64,000 bases of DNA from Allolobophora icterica (lineage: Eukaryota > Annelida > Clitellata > Crassiclitellata > Lumbricidae), in assembly GCA_963556255.1 (NCBI GenBank), contig OY744605.1, forward strand, positions 67,926,110-67,990,109, given 5' to 3'. The position numbers were made by a program, and so were the translations under genes. The notes under the pieces were generated by a model that was not told where the DNA came from, did not search any database, and saw only the letters and a list, made by a program, of their open reading frames with translations. This document shows, piece after piece, positions 51,701-56,765 of this stretch; the stretch's first letter is position 1, and each line of letters opens with the position of its first letter.

Positions 51701-52774
51701 AATTGATTAGCAATTTAACTAATCGTGCCCAACTGCCCATCTCTGGATTACAAAACTTTACCTAATTTACATGTAGTCTATACAAAGACAACTGTTCGGA
51801 GAGTGTCTTGGATCTCAGATCAGTTCTAAGGAATGGAATTTCAAGGTAAATTATTTAGCTCTATTGTGGCTGGTTGCACACATTTCATCTCCCTATCCAG
51901 CTGGTAGCCACCAGCACTTTACTCAGATCCACGCACGATGCTGCTCGGTATTTCTTTCTTATTGGTAGCACCACTATCTAATGACTAAGCATCCATTGAT
52001 GATGCTACGCAACTGTGTTAAGGACTTGTTCAAGCTCCTTACACAGCAATAATCTTAGAAGAGACTCAAACCTACAGTGCAATTTGTATTACACGGTGAA
52101 TGCTCAACCAAGATGCCTTAGTATTCTCTTGGCTCAGGGTAAACTCATAGCTACCTGTAAACTAAGAACATCAACAATGCAGGGATATGCTTCTTCAGCA
52201 GTTAATCCATCTATGGCCTTCCACGGACCCATGGTCTTGGATGTTCTGCTACAAGTAACTTTTGTAAACTTTCATGCTGGGCCTGTGCTAGCATCAATTC
52301 CACGCATCTGTCCCTGAAGTGAACTACATAAATGCAAAGATCTATGTATGGATGCGCATATAATTGTGGATGGATGGATACACTGTTTCACGAAATCTTG
52401 TGGCAACATAGGCCATTGGCGTCTGCAGCAATTATTTTTGAACAGTTCTTACCGTTCGCATGGCATAACACAGCCTCTCTATGATGTGCGCATATACCTG
52501 CACATTTAAATAGAGCCTCCAATCCCTTAAAAAGCACATTTATACTGCAACCCAAACCTCCAATGGAACAGTCACTGTCACACACCGAAAACTGAAAGAA
52601 TCTACCTGAAAAAGTCGAGCTGATGAAAACCCTGACGATTCGTGCTCCCAAGGGTGGAAGATTATCGAAATTTCCTTCAAGAATCGAATCCAGTCCATCG
52701 CCCCCTGTAATGCCATCCATCTCCGAATATCGCAGCGAGACCTGTCGCCGCAGACCGACGTTGAAGTCAGCCAT
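1996..52774 (-). CDS. NWD1/NWD2: NACHT and WD-repeat domain protein, NWD1/NWD2-like (nine exons, 1928 aa)
   Basis: Joined minus-strand CDS: 52774-52606, 39489-39401, 28292-28176, 10727-10524, 9816-9672, 8823-8579, 7983-7608, 6977-6838, 6297-1996. All introns are GT-AG, all phases fit, and the sum is 5787 nt including stop. Seen: a DUF4062/TIR-like start ([35 protein letters not shown]; residues about 45-140), Walker [10 protein letters not shown] (415-423), RFLGTT after the P-loop, Walker [10 protein letters not shown] (503-511), WPLP-type NACHT follow-on ([16 protein letters not shown]), WD-like repeats (about 950-1700; FWDLMSG, IWETDS, VWDLNK, MWNIRDG) and a Ser/Pro-rich tail (about 1719-1928). 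Known family: STAND NTPases related in layout to APAF1; human NWD1 is about 1564 aa and NWD2 about 1742 aa. The intronless WD block recalls NWD2, while the DUF4062 motif is closer to NWD1. The start is the first in-frame ATG after an in-frame TAA at 52813-52811. Function in this organism is inferred only by family. Confidence 0.93.
6298..6837 (-). other. NWD-like gene intron 8 with ~21-bp minisatellite
   Basis: GT-AG intron. From about 6524 to 6796 it holds a tandem repeat with unit close to ACAATACAAAACAATGCAATT, with shorter variant units. The open frames through it are repeat artefacts. Confidence 0.85.
6838..6977 (-). CDS. NWD1/NWD2: NWD-like gene, exon 8
   Basis: A 140-nt exon (residues 449-495) not visible as a long ORF. 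It continues RFLG as [16 protein letters not shown] and ends [10 protein letters not shown]. The acceptor is ATTTACAG and the donor CAAG/GTGGGA. RFLGT followed by a Ser/Thr-rich segment and a helix is the sensor-like part between Walker A and Walker B in NWD1/NWD2. The exon is bordered on its 3' side by a tandem repeat in the 540-bp intron 8. Confidence 0.92.
6978..7607 (-). other. NWD-like gene intron 7
   Basis: GT-AG intron of 630 bp, AT-rich, no recognisable element. Confidence 0.8.
7608..7983 (-). CDS. NWD1/NWD2: NWD-like gene, exon 7 (Walker A / P-loop)
   Basis: A 376-nt exon encoding residues 324-448, from [19 protein letters not shown] to AIVVRFLG. It carries the nucleotide-binding P-loop [15 protein letters not shown], whose Lys-421/Thr-422 should contact ATP phosphates and Mg, and a preceding [11 protein letters not shown] segment typical of the start of a NACHT/AAA module. 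The acceptor is TATTTAG and the donor CTCG/GTAAGA. The last base joins exon 8 to make the Gly of RFLGTT. Confidence 0.95.
7984..8578 (-). other. NWD-like gene intron 6 with LINE 3' relic
   Basis: From about 8230 to 8570 the plus strand resembles the 3' end of a CR1/L2-type LINE. The block AAACTTAAAACTCA and the TAGCCTGACTTCTGGTTT segment recur in the relic at 9.9 kb. Coding capacity is lost. Confidence 0.55.
8579..8823 (-). CDS. NWD1/NWD2: NWD-like gene, exon 6
   Basis: A 245-nt exon (residues 242-323) reading (V)[11 protein letters not shown] and then a Leu/Lys-rich helical segment ending RRNLQHFE. The acceptor is AAATCTCAG. The donor GAG/GTCTAA is weak by consensus, but it is the only position that keeps phase with exon 7 and avoids the TAA two codons later. 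The TE(Y)EIE(K)G motif is conserved in this position in NWD proteins. Confidence 0.88.
8824..9671 (-). other. NWD-like gene intron 5 with (AAT)n microsatellite
   Basis: 848-bp intron. An AAT/ATA-type trinucleotide tract spans about 9200-9380. Confidence 0.85.
9672..9816 (-). CDS. NWD1/NWD2: NWD-like gene, exon 5
   Basis: A 145-nt exon encoding residues 194-241, from [17 protein letters not shown] to [13 protein letters not shown], plus one base. The acceptor is CCTTTCAG and the donor CTCAG/GTTTAC. The predicted secondary structure is helical. In NWD proteins this segment links the TIR-like domain to the NACHT domain. The split codon is completed to Val by exon 6. Confidence 0.9.
9817..10523 (-). 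other. NWD-like gene intron 4 with LINE 3' relic
   Basis: Plus-strand relic at about 9885-10060 (CTTAAAACTCACCTGTTTCA, TGACTTCTGGTTT) is related to the one in intron 6. Between 10120 and 10520 the motif AGAATTCC(T/C)CGAA-AA recurs irregularly (about every 40-60 bp), a degenerate minisatellite. Confidence 0.5.
10524..10727 (-). CDS. NWD1/NWD2: NWD-like gene, exon 4
   Basis: A 204-nt exon (68 codons, residues 126-193) running from [17 protein letters not shown] to [10 protein letters not shown]. The acceptor is TTATCCTTAG and the donor CAAG/GTATTC; it is phase 0 at both ends. It completes the DUF4062-type domain: the sequence after LLGQKYG follows the NWD pattern of a [18 protein letters not shown] segment (W-[YF]-x-[RK]-D-x-N-x-x-P). 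From here to the 3' end the introns are short (0.5-0.85 kb). Confidence 0.93.
11048..11330 (+). repeat. tRNA-derived SINE, family A
   Basis: The 5' part has A-box-like TAGTCCAGTGG and B-box GAGGTTCAAATCCCC, then a body (TAATGAGTACACTGTCGGTG, GGACTGGCCACAAGCCCTCA) and a CTTCTTCTTC-rich tail. The same body recurs at 21.8, 25.3, 33.8, 39.7 and 48.3 kb. Confidence 0.75.
11585..11750 (-). repeat. Repeat/SINE family B
   Basis: Minus strand reads GGTAACACTC...GAGCATTA...GATACCC..AACCCCCTCTAGG and matches the plus-strand copy at 58.59 kb. A tRNA-like origin is likely but not proven. Confidence 0.5.
11902..12196. mobile_element. Foldback element with ~75-bp inverted arms
   Basis: Left arm 11902-11979 (AATTGATCAAAATAAATAAT ... 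GTCTTTCGTTTAGG) is the near-perfect reverse complement of the right arm 12125-12196. The spacer is about 145 bp with no ORF. A non-autonomous DNA element is the likely identity; no clear target duplication was seen. Confidence 0.7.
12540..12725. repeat. CAAGACCTTGAACCT minisatellite
   Basis: Tandem units of 15-18 bp around TCAAGACCAAGACCTTGAA. Confidence 0.85.
13762..13935. repeat. Two ~105-bp direct repeats with ACGTCAT core
   Basis: Units at about 13762-13830 and 13868-13930 share AGATGTCGCATTT, ACATAATG, ACGTCAT and CACGTTAAC. The first holds a CRE-like TGACGTCA. The function is not known. Confidence 0.6.
13937..14060 (-). repeat. Dispersed repeat family D (GTGCCAGTCCCAAGCC)
   Basis: Minus strand: GTGCCAGTCCCAAGCCTGGA, a GGAGGGCGACG segment, then GGCACAGCGTCGTTAAACAG. 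Other copies are at about 18.85 kb (-), 44.48 kb (+) and 49.23 kb (+). It resembles 3' ends of RTE-type retroelements seen in vertebrates; this likeness is from memory. Confidence 0.5.
14633..14948. mobile_element. hAT-type non-autonomous element 1
   Basis: TIRs CAGTGGTTCTCAACC / GGTTGAGAACTGCTG are flanked by an exact 8-bp target duplication CTCTAACA (14625-14632 and 14949-14956). The ends resemble Charlie-like hAT termini. Length 316 bp, with no transposase. Confidence 0.9.
15423..15503 (-). repeat. tRNA-like SINE head
   Basis: Minus strand has an A-box-like GATAGTCAAGTGG and B-box GGGGTTCAACTCC. Degenerate. Confidence 0.45.
16076..16400. repeat. Polypyrimidine minisatellite (CCCTGGTCTTCCCTTCCATT)
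   Basis: Units of about 20-26 bp; the plus strand is C/T and the minus strand purine-rich over about 320 bp. ORFs in both strands are artefacts. Confidence 0.85.
17285..17470. other. CpG-dense stretch in intron 3
   Basis: Locally CpG-rich against an AT-rich intron. It could mark an alternative promoter or a small nested exon; no splice-consistent coding exon was recognised. Confidence 0.25.
18061..18614. mobile_element. hAT-type non-autonomous element 2
   Basis: TIRs CAGTGATGGGCA / TGCCCATCACTG with an exact 8-bp target duplication CGTTTATG (18053-18060, 18615-18622). The subterminal regions are dense in TTAGTTAAACTA motifs. 554 bp, no ORF. Confidence 0.92.
18847..18910 (-). repeat. Dispersed repeat family D copy
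   Basis: Minus strand GTGCCAGTCCAAAGCC followed by GGAGCAGGGCGACG, a partial copy of the family at 13.9 kb. Confidence 0.5.
19503..19531. repeat. (ATTC)n microsatellite
   Basis: Six to seven tandem ATTC units. Confidence 0.9.
20549..20705. repeat. (ACAG)n microsatellite
   Basis: About 155 bp of ACAG with ACACACAG interruptions. Confidence 0.92.
20934..20965. repeat. (AC)n microsatellite
   Basis: Dinucleotide tract with two T interruptions. Confidence 0.9.
21778..22010 (-). repeat. tRNA-derived SINE, family A
   Basis: Reverse-oriented copy: CATATGAGGGCGGGTGGCCA, TCAGTGTACTCATCATAGCT and tRNA head GGTTCAAATGCCC (minus). Confidence 0.7.
22694..22925 (+). repeat. tRNA-derived SINE, family C
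   Basis: Head GGGGCGTGGTGGCTCAGTTG with B-box GCAGGTTCGAATCCCACTC. The body ends GAGCGCCTCTGAGTAGTAG...GAGGCGCTATAGAAATATTC, a tail shared with the LINE 3' end at the right edge of the window. Other copies are at 24.98 and 58.76 kb. Confidence 0.8.
23535..24065. repeat. GGAATCTAGGACCT-type minisatellite
   Basis: Highly degenerate 12-24-bp units around GGAATCTAGGACCTCGGAAA over about 500 bp. Confidence 0.7.
24685..25320. mobile_element. Possible hAT-type element interrupted by a SINE
   Basis: Both ends are rich in ATCGATTAAT motifs in opposite orientation (start CAGCGCTGATACTG, end CGCAACCCTAG). A family C SINE (about 24985-25180, minus) sits inside it. No convincing target duplication was found. 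Confidence 0.45.
24985..25180 (-). repeat. tRNA-derived SINE, family C
   Basis: Reverse copy with tail TTTCTATAGCGCCTCTCGAA and head GGATTCGAACCTGCAACC; (TTTA)n precedes the tail. Confidence 0.8.
25322..25640 (-). repeat. tRNA-derived SINE, family A, diverged
   Basis: Contains GTGTCAGTAACTTCATTTTT, GGGTGGCCAATTTTCTC and a tRNA-like minus-strand head near 25570-25630. About 100 bp in the middle is unlike the other copies. Confidence 0.55.
26441..26575. repeat. ATACATATATACAA tandem repeat
   Basis: Two ~55-bp units (ACATATATACAA(C/T)ATATACAAA...AAGTAAACACTA) in tandem. Confidence 0.7.
28108..28160. repeat. AT microsatellite beside exon 3
   Basis: (TA)n tract interrupted by CAG and CAA, starting about 10 nt downstream (minus strand) of the exon 3 donor. 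Confidence 0.85.
28176..28292 (-). CDS. NWD1/NWD2: NWD-like gene, exon 3 (RWG motif of DUF4062)
   Basis: A 117-nt exon of 39 codons (residues 87-125), too short for simple ORF listing. It reads [16 protein letters not shown], then the C-terminal half [14 protein letters not shown]. It has acceptor ATTGTAG and donor GTG/GTGAGC and is phase 0 at both ends. The DLRWG block and the SIGPxFV end are the strongest family motifs of the N-terminal domain and lead directly into ALLGQKYG of exon 4. An AT microsatellite begins only about 10 nt beyond the donor, and a 3.7 kb hAT element lies 275 bp from the acceptor. Confidence 0.92.
29814..30065 (-). pseudogene. hAT-transposase-like fragment (DUF4371/ZMYM1-like)
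   Basis: An 83-codon fragment with [20 protein letters not shown], which resembles the E(x)RF...(F/Y)GFL segment of ZMYM1/DUF4371-type hAT transposases, near [17 protein letters not shown]. Its position within a TIR element fits, but similarity is judged by eye only. Confidence 0.4.
30143..31355 (-). mobile_element. CR1/L2-type LINE, 5'-truncated and frameshifted
   Basis: The reverse transcriptase domain is seen in pieces: [38 protein letters not shown] (catalytic YADD), [34 protein letters not shown] and [15 protein letters not shown]. At least two frameshifts break it. The 3' end carries an AGTGGCGCTTTAGAAGTTT segment and an (ATTACG)n tail, typical of this LINE group. It is inserted in the hAT element, in the same orientation as the host gene. 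Confidence 0.9.
32856..32938. repeat. (TA)n microsatellite
   Basis: About 80 bp TA. Confidence 0.95.
33745..34012 (+). repeat. tRNA-derived SINE, family A
   Basis: B-box AGGAGTTCAAATCCC, body CTCAGCTATAATGAGTACAT and GGACTGGCCACTGTCCATCA, ending CTTCTCTTCTTCTTT. Confidence 0.75.
35964..35992. repeat. (TA)n microsatellite
   Basis: Short TA tract within a CTCT/TCTG-rich stretch (35890-36110). Confidence 0.9.
36540..36640. repeat. (TA)n / (TC)n microsatellite
   Basis: TA tract, TCTCTC interruption, then TA with TACA variants. Confidence 0.9.
37343..37486. mobile_element. hAT-type MITE, family M2
   Basis: Starts CATAGGCGTAGACTCTGG and ends near AACTTTACGTTCCAG. It is the reverse-oriented relative of 59655-59795 (shared TTCTACACTTGTTGCATTGG on opposite strands). 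The right end is eroded. Confidence 0.7.
38915..38963. repeat. (ATT)n microsatellite
   Basis: ATT tract with a GTT interruption. Confidence 0.9.
39401..39489 (-). CDS. NWD1/NWD2: NWD-like gene, exon 2 (DUF4062 helix 1)
   Basis: An 89-nt exon encoding [17 protein letters not shown] and the following [13 protein letters not shown] (residues 57-86). The acceptor is TTTCGGCAG and the donor is CCAG/GTAAGA. Its first two bases complete the Asp codon left by exon 1, restoring the family motif ISSTFxDMxxERxALM across a 13.1 kb intron. It is in phase 0 at its 3' end. Confidence 0.93.
39700..39850 (-). repeat. SINE family A fragment
   Basis: CTCAGCACATGAGGGCGGGT and GTGTATAGTTAGTGTACTCA match the family body. 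The tRNA head is missing; a CATACTCATTATAACTG-type short repeat follows to about 39950. Confidence 0.6.
40200..40445. repeat. TCCTATAAACAGTACT degenerate tandem repeat
   Basis: Units of about 25-40 bp around TCCTATAAACAGTA. Confidence 0.6.
40958..41671. repeat. Long inverted repeat with ~225-250-bp arms
   Basis: Left arm 40958-41211 and right arm 41446-41671 are reverse complements with indels: ATAAGCTCATGTGCTTTTAT with its complement at 41671, GACACAACAGCC with GGCTGTTGTGTC, and CAGCACTGGCCTTGG with CCAAGGCCAGTGCTG. Each arm contains an ATT/AAT tract. The spacer is about 235 bp. Confidence 0.85.
42310..42555. repeat. CAGTCAGTC/CAGCCAGC degenerate repeat
   Basis: CAGTCAGT-type tetranucleotide motifs with many interruptions. 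Confidence 0.7.
43485..43760 (-). mobile_element. LINE 3' end relic (CR1/L2-type)
   Basis: The minus frame reads [20 protein letters not shown], then [11 protein letters not shown], the usual C-terminal end of this LINE reverse transcriptase (RSFxxxGPxLWNxLP...LKTxLF), followed by GAGCGCCTCTGAACGG and an AGAGGCGCTTTATAAATG tail. Confidence 0.75.
44478..44560 (+). repeat. Dispersed repeat family D copy
   Basis: GTAGTGCCAGTCCCAAGCC followed by a diverged body. Confidence 0.5.
44685..44905. repeat. ATACACAGATATAT minisatellite
   Basis: Tandem 12-16-bp units, ATACACAGATA(C/T)ATAT. The high-Cys/Tyr/Val ORFs here are artefacts. Confidence 0.85.
45420..45530. repeat. CA-rich microsatellite
   Basis: (CA)n with AAA and TGC interruptions. 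Confidence 0.85.
45869..46521. mobile_element. hAT-type element 3 carrying a minisatellite
   Basis: Ends CAGTGTTCCCAACCTGGG / GATTGGGAACCATTG are inverted. Flanking 8-mers GTCTAGCA and GTGTAGTG match at 5 of 8, suggesting an eroded target duplication. Most of the left half (about 45900-46266) is a 21-bp tandem repeat, unit GGGGTGCCGTGAACCTGCTC plus T, about 17 copies. No spacers, so not a CRISPR array. Confidence 0.8.
46696..47075. mobile_element. hAT-type non-autonomous element 4
   Basis: TIRs CATAGGCGCC / GGCGCCTATG with an exact 8-bp target duplication GTAGCAAA (46688-46695, 47076-47083). 380 bp. Confidence 0.92.
47606..47685 (-). repeat. tRNA-like SINE head
   Basis: Minus strand GTAGCCGAGTGGGTAACACG ... 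ACTCGGGTTCGAATCTCG. The T-stem needs wobble pairs, so a working tRNA gene is unlikely. Confidence 0.5.
48225..48410 (+). repeat. SINE family A-like fragment with perfect hairpin
   Basis: Flanks resemble the SINE body (GTCAGAGTTCAAAGTCC; GGGCACTGTAGTCGCTAACA). Inside is an 18-bp perfect palindrome: TGCCCACCTACCCTCCCA (48338-48355), loop TGT, and the exact complement (48359-48376). Confidence 0.6.
49220..49320 (+). repeat. Dispersed repeat family D copy
   Basis: AGTGCCGGTCCCAAGCCTAG, GAGGAGGACGACAACGGTAA, and GACACAGCGTCGTTAACAGC end. Confidence 0.6.
51557..51738. mobile_element. Eroded hAT-like element
   Basis: TTGCTAATTG/CTAATTGATTAGC-rich sequence ending GTGCCCAACTGCCCATCTCTG (complement CAGAGATGGGCA, a hAT-like terminus). 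It starts with a 27-bp exact match to hAT element 4. The left end was not found. Confidence 0.45.
52606..52774 (-). CDS. NWD1/NWD2: NWD-like gene, coding exon 1
   Basis: Encodes residues 1-56, [10 protein letters not shown] to VFISSTFS. The ATG at 52774-52772 sits in a good context (GCGATGG, G at -3 and +4). The frame is closed upstream by TAA at 52813-52811, and the intervening codons hold no other ATG. The exon ends TCAG with donor GTAGAT and leaves one nucleotide, which the next exon completes to Asp. VFISSTFS is the first strand of the DUF4062 (TIR-like) domain seen at the N terminus of NWD1 and related telomerase-associated/STAND proteins. The 5' UTR boundary and transcription start were not resolved. 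Confidence 0.9.
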
Positions 52775-53549
52775 CGCCACGTTACACTTAAAACTCGTCA
52801 AACCATAAATTTAGAAAATCGACTAGACACTTTAGAATAGGATCATGCTGTCATCTTCTTTTCACAGCCCGATCGTGCACTGACATAACACAAATCTTCA
52901 CGTTATACAAGGTCAGATGGCTCGAACCGATTTCTGTTCCGTTTAGTTACCACGCACAATTACACGTCGTCGCAATACAGACACGATTCAATCCCGATGA
53001 AAAAGGTAAATCCGCAGATAAGTATTATACGAGTAAAATTTATTTAGTCATTTATTTATTTATATACTCCAAATCCCAACCCTTGGCAACACAAACTTCG
53101 GCCACAACGAAAGGAATCCCTCACGACTGACTATATATAGATAGGAGTATCTGAACGCCTGGGCCTTGCTACTCTTTTTAAGGATTGGCTACTTTCTGAA
53201 GCCTGATTTCTATAGGATTGGCCATGTTAGCGTGCAAATCGTAGCTCGCACGAGTAAAACTGCAAATACAAAAGTGCACGAAGCGATAACCTATTTCATT
53301 AGAAAGTGTGGTTACTCTTAATCGCATTCGTAAACTTTATATTTTGTTAATGACCTGAAAGTCAGGTTCATGATAACTAGCTTATTGACAATTTCTCAAT
53401 ACAAACAACTGAGGAAGCAGGTTGAATTTCAGATTCGGTAGCCTTCGATGCTCTATCGTATGGTCGTGTGCGCACTTCTGAACTTTGGAAGGGTGAGCAA
53501 TACTAAATTACAGCTGTATTGCATTGTATTGTAATAATATGGAAGGTGA

Positions 53550-53823
53550 CATGGGCGGCGATCCCGGGGGGGGGTCGATGGGGACAAGACCCCACTTTAA
53601 CAGTGGGGGGACACGCCATACATCGGACCCCCCCAAATTTTGAAGAAACACCAAAAAAAGGTCATCACATTTCTTCGTACTCGGGTTATAAAATTTTTCG
53701 CGGGTGAGAGCGAGAAATTTTTTCGGCCTCTTTTTTGACCAGATCAGTTCAAAACTCTTTTTTGACCAGATCAGTTCCCAAATGTCCCCCCCCCCCACCT
53801 CTCAAACAAGATCGCCGCCACTG
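53550..53823. mobile_element. hAT-type non-autonomous element 5
   Basis: Termini CATGGGCGGCGATC / GATCGCCGCCACTG with an exact 8-bp target duplication GAAGGTGA (53542-53549, 53824-53831). The internal TTTTTTGACCAGATCAGTTC is duplicated. 274 bp. Confidence 0.92.
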
Positions 53824-54535
53824 GAAGGTGAGCCTTTTGACAGGCATATTTGCTTATACTGTTTCAGACGCACAGCTTAGTCTAAATGCAATGTTCGACG
53901 TTTTAAAGTAAGCCAAGTGGTGCGTAGGCTACCTTTATAAGTTTCTGGACTCAACTTCGTTACAAAAGTTGAAACCTAAGATATTTTTCAAGTTTCTGTC
54001 CCTTAGTTAACTGAAAATTATTCAATAATAAGACCATTTATCACGAGTCCTTCTATAAATAGTAGTCTTGTGATCTTGGGATTGAAGGATCTCTCGGAGG
54101 AAGCACGAACAGAACAGCACGGTAGGCCTACCAATGTAACTGCACGACCTTTCCTTATAAGTTATAAGTTACGGTTCGACAACTAATTGTTCATTTTACA
54201 CGAGCCCTGAAAGCAAAACAGCGTCGACAAAGGCACACACAATCGCAATCCGCCACCGCAAGTTTCTCTGGCAGAGTTCGCAGGAGGGCGCTGGTTAGCC
54301 TACCCTAAACATACATGTCTATGCTAATATTATGACCAATAAAGAGGTATCGTATCGATCGTAATGTCGAAATTGCTAGGGGCGTCTAAACAGGGCCAAG
54401 TCGCAGAATGATTAGCCAGGATCGGCTAAAATAGCAGACGCTCAATCAAAGCGAAATCCATGGCGGGTAAGATCCGATTCGTTTCGAGGTTGACTATGGT
54501 GGGTGGTATCCCCCGCTAGATTTTCTGAATATTAC

Positions 54536-54740
54536 CATAGGCGTAATTTGTGGGAGTAGGCTACGAGGGGTATCCGTACCGCACACTTTTTGGACTGGGG
54601 GTACCGTACCCCCCCCCCCACTTGTTGAAAAATGCAATCAATATCTTATTATTGTGCCTTCCCAGAGATCGCAGTCTCCGCCTTGATTCGATTATGTAAG
54701 AAATTGGTATCCCCACTTTTAGACCAAAGTTACGCCCCTG
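54536..54740. mobile_element. hAT-type MITE, family M1
   Basis: Ends CATAGGCGTAA / TTACGCCCCTG. Same family as 63053-63250 in the other orientation (shared CACTTTTTGGACTGGGGGTA and TAAGAAATTGGTA blocks). No target duplication is preserved here. Confidence 0.8.
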
Positions 54741-55011
54741 GTAGTATGTAGGCTGTGAACAATCGGATCTTGGTGTGTAGTCAAGATCAGGAGGTAACAT
54801 TAGGATATTTTGGCACAACCACTTAATATTATGAACTTCATAAAAAATTGTTCATTCATTTCTAACTTCCACAGCACTGCAAACTCTTACAACACTCCAA
54901 GACAAATATTTGCTTGTATATTACAATATTGTATCTCAAATGAAGATTCATAAAACATTTATACATTTCTGTACTTTACCAAATCATCACAATCATTGGA
55001 TCATCATCATC

Positions 55012-55089
55012 ATTATAGCTGTGATCATTGTCCTTCTCCTCCTCCTCCTCGTCCTCGTCCTCCTCGTCGTCGTCGTCATCATCATCATC

Positions 55090-55172
<83 letters not shown>
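55012..55172. repeat. (CAT)n / (TCC)n trinucleotide tract
   Basis: CTCCTCC then CGT then CAT units. Poly-His/poly-Ile/poly-Asp ORFs are artefacts. Confidence 0.95.
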
Positions 55173-55406
55173 TACTGACTACCATGACAACCATAATCTT
55201 CACAAAGGTCATTTTCTTGATCAGTAATTACTATCATGAAAATCTTCACAAATTGAGTCCTATCATCTCAAACATGAACTAGATCATTATCTTTATCACT
55301 GATCATCATCATGACCACAACATTTATCACTGACCACGGCCATCACATCATTATTGATGGTCATGATGATGACCATCATCAATGATGGTCTTCATCAACT
55401 TACCAT

Positions 55407-55591
<185 letters not shown>

Positions 55592-55795
55592 ATCGATCCT
55601 TAACATAATCAAGACAACCAAAATTATCACAATAACTGCAAAATCAACAATAATCACATTCAGAAATGACAAACAAATACAATTCCAATTACACAGGCAA
55701 CAACTGATCGCTAGTAAACTTGCTTTTTTACATCACGCCTTTCCTAAACTGTAGTCAAGCTACTGTCCAGCCTAATTTCAATACTCCCCTTCACT

Positions 55796-56044
55796 TCAGA
55801 CTTCATCCCCAGAATCTGATTCTTCTTCCGGCACATTATCCATACTGGAACTCGAAAAAAGAGCTCGAACTCCAGTCCGTCGACTCACGATGGTTGTTCC
55901 ACCTTGCGAACCAGATGCACTTGGCCGCTGCAAATTTGTGGGAGATGGAAGACCCATGGGCAAGGCACGAAGCAGAGGACTCAAGGTTTGCTGAAGACGG
56001 AAGTTTCCTGGGACGGAAGCCCTGCGATTTCGCCCTGTGGCGTT
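55796..56044 (-). CDS. BH3-candidate gene, terminal exon
   Basis: A 249-nt exon with acceptor CTATTTTCAG, encoding residues 119-200 plus the stop. It reads NATGRNRRASVPGNF, then LSPLLRALPMGLPSP, a Ser/Gly linker and the acidic end SMDNVPEEESDSGDEV. It contains no membrane anchor, unlike BIM or BIK. No canonical AATAAA was found close downstream; the 3' UTR probably runs toward the ATG/CAT trinucleotide tracts at 55.0-55.6 kb. Confidence 0.75.
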   Translation of the reverse strand, partial: NATGRNRRASVPGNFRLQQTLSPLLRALPMGLPSPTNLQRPSASGSQGGTTIVSRRTGVRALFSSSSMDNVPEEESDSGDEV

Positions 56045-56705
56045 CTGAAAATAGTTATACATGAATTCAGCATGACCTTGTACTAAGCTAGATACTGCAT
56101 TCAATACACTGTCAAGTAGATCTAGAAACTTTCTTTGCAGTGCCTCATCTAATAAAATCCATTAACTTATAGAGCACCAATATATTATGCTAAAGGTATC
56201 AGTCAATGGTTGCTGCTACTCAAGCTCAGTGTGCATACCTACAACTTATGGCCAGTCCGGTCAAAAGCCAAGAGGGAAATCTAAGAAAACTTGAGAATCC
56301 AAAGAAGAGATGGTTACAGACAATAGTTAACTGCACACCTGGATTTGTTGTGATTGCCTTAGGAATGTTTAACATCGTCCCCCAATCAAAATGATGATGA
56401 TGATGATGATGATCATCATCATCATGTATTGCAGGCTGTCTGTTCTGTTAGTAGTTAAGATTTATCGCATAACATGTACATGTACAGCGCATTGCGTTTG
56501 CAGGCGCTTAATTAAAGAATAAATAAAAGCTAGCTCCCTAGTCTTTATCAAAAAATGCCTAGAGTGGTGACTGGTGACCATCCATCATTTATCCATAAAT
56601 TACCCCATAAAAGTCACACTTTTAATATAATTATACGTATCTCCTTACAACAACCTAACTATAACACAGAGATAGTGCACTCTGGTATGTGCAGGACAAA
56701 ACTAA

Positions 56706-56765
<60 letters not shown>

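Larger units (their letters stand above)
39490..52605 (-). other. NWD-like gene intron 1 (13.1 kb)
   Basis: Largest upstream intron. Contains SINE/LINE pieces, a long inverted repeat, two hAT-type elements and many microsatellites. A GC-rich stretch near 43.2-43.36 kb has no clear exon. Between listed elements (for example 49.4-50.8 and 51.8-52.6 kb) I see nothing recognisable. Confidence 0.6.
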
